DNA of 6,379 nt, from the NCBI GenBank assembly GCA_023700885.1, contig JAMPYA010000132.1, forward strand, positions 1-6,379. Direction: 5' to 3'. The notes beneath the pieces were generated by a model, which saw only the letters and a list, made by a program, of their open reading frames with translations, did not search any database and was not told the DNA's origin. The translations under genes and the position numbers were made by a program. Positions 1 through 3,697 of the stretch are shown piece after piece (position 1 is the stretch's first letter; each line of letters opens with the position of its first letter). Origin of the DNA: Flavobacteriaceae bacterium (lineage in GTDB: Bacteria > Bacteroidota > Bacteroidia > Flavobacteriales > Flavobacteriaceae).

Positions 1-153
1 AGTTTTTGGATGTCTATCATTTTATAATATTTTACAAATATTGTTCTTTTGACTCTATTTACTAATCAGCATATTTGATATCTTTTCAATTTTTAAAAAT
101 TCAAAATTAGCCTAAATTAATTTTTAGCATATAATTACCAGATGTATGTCACC

Positions 154-508
154 TTAATTCGAAGGATTCCACTTTTGTAAATCATCTAAAGCTAAATGCT
201 AACGATTCACTTCCCGTTCAAAATTTATCTATCCGGGTATAGTTCGATATTTTTTTTCAAAGTTAGATCCAATCTTAAATAAGGTTTTATTTGGTGCAGG
301 ATTATTTGCATATGGTTCACAATATAAAACTTTGAGTTTTAACTTTTCAAAAAAATAAGGTACTGATTTTTTCACTAACTTACGCCTAATCCCTTTTTTC
401 TAATCTCAGATTTCCAAATATGCAAATGCATAAAGGTAGTAACTCCAATATCAACTTTACTTCTACTTTTGTTCGATTTCTATTGTGTAAGATATTTAAA
501 TTACAGTC
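154..508 (-). pseudogene. GNAT-family acetyltransferase remnant (frameshifted, nonsense-mutated)
   Basis: Reading the minus strand across all three frames gives a continuous GNAT-like protein. The piece at about 508-458 reads CNLNIL and then TKVEV. A second frame (about 455-384) reads DIGVTTFMHLHIW followed by RKKGLG, matching the basic Arg/Gly acetyl-CoA-binding motif A (R/Q-x-x-G-x-G/A type). A third frame (about 384-154) reads RKLVKKSVPYFF, then LYCEPYANNPAPNKTL and FEREVNR, ending at TAA 154-156. This last part is the C-terminal half of the fold, and CEPYA-x-N-x-A-x-N looks like a conserved family core. Two frameshifts (near 456-460 and 384-386) and two in-frame TAG codons (229-231 and 199-201) break it. 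Both TAGs follow residues (IPG, EVNR) where I would expect tryptophan, so each could be a single TGG to TAG change. The N-terminal half is absent, because the remnant abuts the stop of the upstream gene. The substrate is unknown. Confident that it is broken; the exact subfamily is inferred. Confidence 0.72.
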
Positions 509-793
509 TTAAGAGCCTGCAAATGGAGATCCGAAAATACCAACCGCAAGTTCGGCCCAAACAAGAAAAAAGACAAGTAATACAATAACACTAATCAAAA
601 TTCTGTTTATGCCATCTTTCACCTTTCTTAATACAAGTTCAATTAATAAACCTGTGCCCAATAAAAGAATTCCCATAATGGTAAAGTCAAATATATTCCA
701 ATCCACTTCATTAGTGAACTGCATTGCAACCAATGGAATAAGCAACAATATTAACACTGTTGCTAAAATGATCAATAATCGTTTGTTCTTCAT
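509..793 (-). CDS. Small three-helix membrane protein, last gene of the cassette
   Basis: This 94-residue protein has three predicted membrane helices, at about residues 5-25, 33-56 and 63-87, joined by short loops. The first loop carries Q25, E29 and D31; the second is basic (R56, K57, K59). The C-terminus is distinctive: a WAELAVGIFGSPFAGS tail with a conserved-looking Trp-Glu pair at 79 and 81. From memory, similar small proteins with this tail are annotated as hypothetical in other Bacteroidota; no function is known. The start is ATG at 793, 16 nt after the stop of the 59-aa gene, without a clear Shine-Dalgarno sequence, which is normal for this phylum. It is probably cotranscribed with the winged-helix regulator and the other membrane proteins upstream. 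It has no signal for secretion beyond the first helix. The gene is real; its role is unassigned. Confidence 0.82.
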   Translation of the reverse strand: MKNKRLLIILATVLILLLIPLVAMQFTNEVDWNIFDFTIMGILLLGTGLLIELVLRKVKDGINRILISVIVLLVFFLVWAELAVGIFGSPFAGS

Positions 794-809
794 AATTCTA
801 AAATTTAAT

Positions 810-989
810 TTATTTTTTTATTTTATTTAATATTAAGCCTACAGCTCCTATAATTATTAATAACAAAGGGAGAGCACCCGGTTCATCCTCAACTTTAATC
901 ATATAAATCATTAATAGGAATCCTAAAAGCATCGTTAAAAACGAAATGAACTTGTAGATTTTTTGTTTTTGAATATTTTTATTTTTCAT
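810..989 (-). CDS. 59-aa membrane miniprotein overlapping the regulator stop codon
   Basis: This short ORF starts at ATG 989-987, sharing one base with the TAA stop of the winged-helix regulator (TAATG arrangement), and ends at TAA 812-810. The 59-residue product begins with a strongly basic segment (MKNKNIQKQKIYK), then a hydrophobic helix at about 14-31 (FISFLTMLLGFLLMIYM), an acidic turn VEDEPGA at about 33-39, a second helix at about 40-54 (LPLLLIIIGAVGLIL) and a basic tail NKIKK. This is the composition of a real two-helix inner-membrane protein rather than random AT-rich translation. The overlapping stop/start suggests translation by termination-reinitiation, so its level would follow that of the regulator. 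No family is recognised. It might be a subunit or modulator of the neighbouring membrane proteins, which is inference from position only. Confidence 0.75.
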   Translation of the reverse strand: MKNKNIQKQKIYKFISFLTMLLGFLLMIYMIKVEDEPGALPLLLIIIGAVGLILNKIKK

Positions 990-1279
990 TATTTAAGTAA
1001 TTTTTCGATTGCATTTAAGTGCTTGATGAATGCTTTTTTTCCTTTCGGAGTAGCTGAGTAACTCGTGTTTGTTTTTCGATCTAAAAAGTCTTTTTTATAG
1101 ATAATGTAATTACTTTTTTCTAAAGATTTTAAATGACTCGCTAAATTACCATCTGTTACGCCTAACAAATCTTTTAATGAATTAAAATCGACAGCCTCAT
1201 TTACCATTAATGCAGACATAATACCTAGTCGAGTTCTATTTTCAAATGCTTTATCTAAATCTTTTAAAACCTCTTTCAC
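989..1279 (-). CDS. Winged-helix transcriptional regulator (HTH_34-like)
   Basis: This 96-residue cytoplasmic DNA-binding protein is a single winged helix-turn-helix domain of the type seen in small MarR/ArsR-like regulators of Bacteroidota. Helix 1 is at about 5-25 (AFENRTRLGIMSALM), the helix-turn-helix at about 31-55 with recognition helix TDGNLASHLKSLEK, and the beta wing at about 58-76 (IIYKKDFLDRKTNTSYSAT), followed by a C-terminal helix (KGKKAFIKHLNAIEKLLK) likely to dimerise. No metal-binding cysteines or separate ligand domain are present. The start is GTG at 1279, because the first ATG would remove helix 1. An AAAGGA at 1296-1291, 11 nt upstream inside the end of the previous gene, may serve as ribosome-binding site. 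It lies 3 nt after the TAG of the 202-aa membrane protein, so translation is probably coupled. It is likely to autoregulate this cassette (inferred from position). From memory, relatives often sit beside a membrane gene and creD, which is absent here. Confidence 0.88.
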   Translation of the reverse strand: MKEVLKDLDKAFENRTRLGIMSALMVNEAVDFNSLKDLLGVTDGNLASHLKSLEKSNYIIYKKDFLDRKTNTSYSATPKGKKAFIKHLNAIEKLLK

Positions 1280-1282
1280 AAC

Positions 1283-1891
1283 CTAATATTTCCTTTGAAT
1301 AATCATACCATAAATAATTTGTACCATACCAAAACCAAATGCCCAAAATAATAAGCTATAAGTAATAAACTGAAATGCGAAAAGTCCAATTAAAATTTCT
1401 ATAAGTCCCAAGTTTCGTAATTCAGCAAAGGTATATTTACTTGCGTTTATCAGGGCAAGACCATAAAATATTAGCGTTAAAGACGGTAGAATACCTAAAA
1501 ATCCTTTAAATAACAGCATTAAGCACAGCAAACCACCGGTTACTAAAGGAATTAACAAATTAATAATCAATTCTTTGGTTTGCTTATTAATTATTTTTTG
1601 ATTTCCTTTTTTGGTTTTTCTTGTAGTAAAGAAAACTGCACATACAATTGATAAAATCAAAGTTGTAACTGCAATCATTAACAATTTAATTATAGCTTCT
1701 TTATTAAGTTCTACAGCATGGTAAACCAAATAATTTTTTTCTTTAAAAAAAGATAAGTATGCAAATAAAACGCCTCCCATAGCTATAATTCCTGTAGATA
1801 CCCCAGATAGTCCGCTAAGAGAAATAAAACGGGTTGAACGATTCATTACCTCTTTAATTTCCTTAAGATCTTCTATATATTTTTCTTTCAA
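1283..1891 (-). CDS. Six-helix integral membrane protein of unknown function
   Basis: This 202-residue protein has a charged N-terminal amphipathic stretch (EKYIEDLKEIKEVMNRSTRF, residues 3-22), then a glycine-rich first helix beginning SLSGLSGVSTGIIAMGG at about 24-48. Further predicted helices lie at about 68-89, 108-127, 133-150, 162-180 and 182-198. A basic cytoplasmic loop (RKTKKGNQK) lies at about 91-99. The start is TTG at 1891. The only nearby in-frame ATG (1846, Met16) would delete the conserved-looking charged segment, and an in-frame TAA lies 21 nt upstream of the TTG. From memory, relatives in Flavobacteriaceae carry this same N-terminus directly upstream of a small winged-helix regulator, and some are mislabelled as beta-carotene monooxygenase. 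I see no catalytic motif supporting that. It ends in TAG, 3 nt before the regulator's GTG. It is possibly the partner or sensor for that regulator (inferred). Confidence 0.85.
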   Translation of the reverse strand: MKEKYIEDLKEIKEVMNRSTRFISLSGLSGVSTGIIAMGGVLFAYLSFFKEKNYLVYHAVELNKEAIIKLLMIAVTTLILSIVCAVFFTTRKTKKGNQKIINKQTKELIINLLIPLVTGGLLCLMLLFKGFLGILPSLTLIFYGLALINASKYTFAELRNLGLIEILIGLFAFQFITYSLLFWAFGFGMVQIIYGMIIQRKY

Positions 1892-1921
1892 AATATCAAT
1901 GTTTTTAGGTTAAATAAAATG

Positions 1922-2260
1922 TTAATTCCACATTGTACCTGCCAAACCCAACACGGTGCCCAGCCAAAGTGAAATAAGAAATAAAATACTACTTACAAAA
2001 ATTAAAAATACCCTTACCCATTCATTTTTTGCTCCAATGATATCACACAAATAAAAAGATAAGATTCCGAATGCCCCTGCTATAGGCGTAATTATTAGGG
2101 GTCGAATTCTCCAATTTACCGGCCAAGACGGATTGTGATTGTCAACCCCAAATACAAAGAATGAAATTATCAAAAACCCAATTAATGCACCTATGAACAT
2201 TCTTTTGAGTATAGAACTGATTTTAACTTCAGCTGAAAATAATTGAATTGATTTTGCCAT
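1922..2260 (-). CDS. 112-aa three-helix membrane protein, first gene of the cassette
   Basis: The product begins MAKSIQLFSAEVKISSILKRM, an amphipathic lead-in, followed by membrane helices at about residues 21-39, 54-76 and 82-107. Between helices 1 and 2 is a short Trp/Pro-rich loop (DNHNPSWPVNWRIRPL), and the protein ends LGLAGTMWN. I chose ATG 2260. The longer reading from TTG 2293 would add 11 residues, but that TTG lies inside the probable -7 promoter box and inverted repeat, so it is unlikely to be translated. From memory, similar 110-residue Bacteroidota proteins are sometimes named 'potassium transporter KefB'. That name is not credible here, since KefB is a far larger antiporter with a nucleotide-binding domain. 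The stop is TAA, with a 30-nt gap to the TTG start of the 202-aa protein. Its function is unknown. Confidence 0.8.
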   Translation of the reverse strand: MAKSIQLFSAEVKISSILKRMFIGALIGFLIISFFVFGVDNHNPSWPVNWRIRPLIITPIAGAFGILSFYLCDIIGAKNEWVRVFLIFVSSILFLISLWLGTVLGLAGTMWN

Positions 2261-2278
2261 TTTATTTTTATTTAAAAG

Positions 2279-2298
2279 TACTTTGAAATACAAAGTAA
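2279..2298 (-). promoter_or_regulatory. Probable promoter -7 box inside a perfect 7-5-7 inverted repeat (operator candidate)
   Basis: On the minus strand the segment TTACTTTG (2298-2291) matches the Bacteroidota -7 consensus TAnnTTTG at all fixed positions except one. Transcription from it would begin about 20-30 nt before the ATG at 2260. The arms TACTTTG and CAAAGTA are exact inverted repeats separated by five bases (2279-2297), so the dyad covers the -7 box and the presumed start site. A repressor bound there would block initiation. The winged-helix regulator in the same operon is the natural candidate. A CAAAGTA half-site also occurs at 2531-2537. No convincing -33 TTG element was seen at the right spacing. 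Confidence 0.5.
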
Positions 2299-2622
2299 AT
2301 TAAAAAAAATGATAAACTATATTTTTTTAACAAATATTTCAGTATGTAAACTTGATTTAATTATGTATTATGATGAAATTCTAAATAAAATATTAAAAAT
2401 CAATGTTTAACAGATGTTATTTTTTTATTCTTTTACTTTACTTATTTAGTTTTGGAAGTTGCTCAAGCAATGAAATAGCTTGACTTAGTAAAAAGCAATA
2501 AATTAAACTGTAATAAAAAGTGCTACATTACAAAGTAATCATTTGCAAAATACATAGAGTAGCGTTTTAAGACATGCAATCAGGTTTGAGATTTTCATGA
2601 TAAAAGAAGCTATTGGTACAAT
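2299..2622. other. Gene-poor AT-rich gap between the membrane cassette and the NO module
   Basis: Apart from the orphan lipoprotein signal peptide at 2403-2483 and its possible out-of-frame continuation to 2538, this gap has no supported gene. A small perfect hairpin, ATTAC-AAA-GTAAT, lies at 2527-2539. It has no U-tract and is too weak to call a terminator for the hemerythrin gene, whose stop is at 2623. A 19-codon minus-strand frame at 2598-2539 has no family features. Confidence 0.5.
2403..2538 (+). pseudogene. Orphan lipoprotein signal peptide, likely decayed lipoprotein gene
   Basis: From ATG 2403 the frame encodes a hydrophobic segment with a lipobox: MFNRCYFFILLLYLF, then SFGSCSSNEIA, then TGA at 2481-2483. 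Positions 16-20 (SFGSC) fit a type II signal-peptidase site with Cys20 as the lipidated residue, followed by the small polar residues usual in Bacteroidota lipoproteins. The open frame is only 26 codons. One base out of frame, codons continue from 2479 (LDLVKSNKLNCNKKCYITK) to TAA 2536-2538, so a frameshift near 2478-2481 would extend the product to about 45 residues. No promoter box or ribosome-binding site is evident. It is most likely the 5' end of a lipoprotein gene whose body has been deleted. A genuine tiny lipoprotein cannot be excluded. Confidence 0.5.
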
Positions 2623-3096
2623 TTAAAACTTCCAAAATTCAGGATAAAAACAGTGAACAGTACTATTATCTTTAAGACCTTCACCTATTTTAATTAATTG
2701 ATTACTTGTCAAGGTTTTTTCAAGCCATGGAAAAAGTACTCTTTCTTCAAATCTGATATGATTATTTATTAATTGACCTAGTTCTATGGCTTGTTGCTGT
2801 ACGTTAATCTCAGCATCTTTAATTTGATTAATTTGATTTTCAATTACAAAATGCTCATGTACAAACTGCTTACGTTGATTCCCTTCTGCCATTAAAGGCA
2901 ATAGAAGTACTTCTTCATTTTTAAAATGAGATTTAAGATGATTGTCCCAAAAATCAGCAATATATAATTTCAAAATATCATCTGTAGCTTTTGACGCCAT
3001 TTTGAGATGGTTAGAAAAAACTAAACCATGATAGTGTTCTTTAGAAAAAACAACTAGGTTTTTATTTCTTTTTAGTGATTTTTTATCGGTCATCAT
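2623..3096 (-). CDS. Hemerythrin-like (HHE) di-iron protein of the NO module
   Basis: This 157-residue soluble cytoplasmic protein has a four-helix hemerythrin HHE cation-binding fold. Candidate iron ligands are His23 (KEHYHGL), the His57-x3-Glu61 pair (HFKNEE), His82 or His80 (HEHF) and the His113-x3-Glu117 pair (HIRFEE). The order His, HxxxE, His, HxxxE is the pattern of the di-iron site of YtfE/RIC proteins, which help repair iron-sulfur clusters after nitrosative stress. The N-terminal ScdA_N domain of YtfE is missing here, so O2/NO binding or scavenging is an equally fair guess. The protein starts with two consecutive ATG codons (3096 or 3093); either could be used. It lies 34 nt after the Rrf2 gene with no promoter box between, so the two are probably cotranscribed. 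A Cys148-containing C-terminal tail (HCFYPEFWKF) is Trp/Phe rich. The family is certain; the exact biochemical role is inferred from neighbours. Confidence 0.88.
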   Translation of the reverse strand: MMTDKKSLKRNKNLVVFSKEHYHGLVFSNHLKMASKATDDILKLYIADFWDNHLKSHFKNEEVLLLPLMAEGNQRKQFVHEHFVIENQINQIKDAEINVQQQAIELGQLINNHIRFEERVLFPWLEKTLTSNQLIKIGEGLKDNSTVHCFYPEFWKF

Positions 3097-3130
3097 TTAT
3101 TCATTTAGGTTAAAATAATTTATTTATTAT

Positions 3131-3562
3131 TTAGACAAAAGGCGCTTTAAAATCGATATGCGATTTTGCTGCCATGGATTGTATGGTTTCTTCAGAAAAC
3201 AATTTATTAATGGCTTCTCTAATAGGGACGTATTGGTTGTGTAGCGGACAAGGATTATTATTGTCGCATTTGTTTAAACCATAAGCACAGCCATTTACTT
3301 TTTTATCACCTTCTATTAAAAGTATAATTTCTATTAGGGGTAATTCAGGTTTGGTTTTATCAAAGTAAAAACCACCACCCTTTCCTTTTTGAGAATTAAT
3401 AAAATTTTGACGCACCATTTTTTGTAAAATTTTTGCCATAAAATGCTGAGGGGCATCAATGTTTAAAGCTATTTCATTAATGTTAGGTATCAAATTCAAA
3501 TCATTTTGAAATTGAATATAAATCAACCCACGAATAGCGTATTCTGTCTCCTTATTAAACAT
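3131..3562 (-). CDS. Rrf2-family transcriptional regulator, NsrR/IscR-like with Fe-S cysteines
   Basis: This 143-residue DNA-binding protein has an N-terminal winged helix. It begins MFNKETEYAIRGLIYI, the usual Rrf2 opening (KxxxYAIRxL). The helix-turn-helix is at about 26-55 (INEIALNIDAPQHFMAKILQKM) and the wing is GKGGGFYF at 60-67. Three cysteines cluster in the effector loop (Cys92, Cys99, Cys105; spacing C-x6-C-x5-C), where IscR and NsrR bind a 2Fe-2S or 4Fe-4S cluster. NsrR-type proteins lose repression when NO attacks that cluster. The genes on both sides encode NO-related proteins, which supports NO sensing, although the sequence alone cannot tell NsrR from other Rrf2 sensors. The start is ATG 3562, preceded by AAGGA at 3570-3566, one of the few clear Shine-Dalgarno matches in the window, only 3 nt away. 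It is divergent from the NO reductase and leads the hemerythrin gene. Confidence 0.9.
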   Translation of the reverse strand: MFNKETEYAIRGLIYIQFQNDLNLIPNINEIALNIDAPQHFMAKILQKMVRQNFINSQKGKGGGFYFDKTKPELPLIEIILLIEGDKKVNGCAYGLNKCDNNNPCPLHNQYVPIREAINKLFSEETIQSMAAKSHIDFKAPFV

Positions 3563-3577
3563 GTATCCTTTTTTTTA

Positions 3578-3585
3578 CAAAAATA
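3578..3585 (-). promoter_or_regulatory. Possible promoter -7 box for the rrf2-hemerythrin operon
   Basis: The minus strand reads TATTTTTG here, a full match to TAnnTTTG, 15 nt before the Rrf2 start codon. The predicted leader would be very short (about 8-12 nt), just enough to hold the AAGGA. No TTG was found at the -33 position. The inverted repeat at 3610-3631 begins 24 bp upstream of this box, so a bound regulator would also contact this promoter's upstream region. Confidence 0.4.
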
Positions 3586-3609
3586 ATTAAAATAAATTTA
3601 TAAATATAG

Positions 3610-3631
3610 TAAAAGACCTTTTTGTCTTTTA
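3610..3631. promoter_or_regulatory. Perfect 8-6-8 inverted repeat, candidate Rrf2 operator
   Basis: TAAAAGAC (3610-3617) and GTCTTTTA (3624-3631) are exact reverse complements separated by CTTTTT. The dyad sits in the divergent spacer between the Rrf2 gene and the NO reductase gene and overlaps the -33 TTTG (3621-3624) of the reductase promoter. It is the only strong dyad in the spacer. Binding by a dimeric Rrf2 regulator would compete with RNA polymerase. It does not resemble the proteobacterial NsrR motif (GATG-ATTT type), as expected for a distant phylum. It could instead be a site for a CRP/FNR-type activator, although its half-sites lack the TTGA core. Confidence 0.6.
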
Positions 3632-3650
3632 TAAAATAGTATTACATTTG
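3621..3650 (+). promoter_or_regulatory. Promoter of the nitric oxide reductase gene
   Basis: The -7 box TACATTTG at 3643-3650 is a perfect TAnnTTTG match, and a TTTG at 3621-3624 lies 18 nt upstream as the -33 element, the spacing expected for the primary sigma factor of Bacteroidota. Transcription should start near 3655, giving a leader of about 40 nt that is AT-rich and has no Shine-Dalgarno sequence before ATG 3698. The -33 element is inside the inverted repeat, which suggests repression control. Confidence 0.7.
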
Positions 3651-3697
3651 CGCCTTTAAATTAATCAATTTATCATTAATAATAAAAAAATACACTT

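Noticed and set aside
88..101. 14-bp palindrome AATTTTTAAAAATT
   Set aside because: It is an all-A/T palindrome in an A/T-rich region, expected by chance and with no gene start nearby.
199..231. Possible TAG read-through or recoding in the GNAT remnant
   Set aside because: TAG is an ordinary stop in this window (it ends the 202-aa membrane gene), and the remnant also has frameshifts, so decay is the simpler explanation.
609..830. 73-codon plus-strand frame opposite the 94-aa membrane gene
   Set aside because: It is the antisense of a better-supported gene, its composition has no domain logic, and it spans the 94-aa gene's start and the intergenic gap.
2261..2293. TTG start adding 11 residues to the first cassette protein
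   Set aside because: The TTG falls within the -7-like box and the inverted repeat, and the ATG at 2260 gives the N-terminus expected of the family.
2539..2598. 19-codon minus-strand frame downstream of the hemerythrin gene
   Set aside because: It is short and has no start signal, no family resemblance and no overlap or coupling with a neighbour.
1903..3121. Shared TTTAACCTAAA stretch upstream of the 202-aa membrane gene and the hemerythrin gene
   Set aside because: It has only two copies, at different distances from the start codons, and no dyad symmetry; it is most likely coincidence in A/T-rich leaders.
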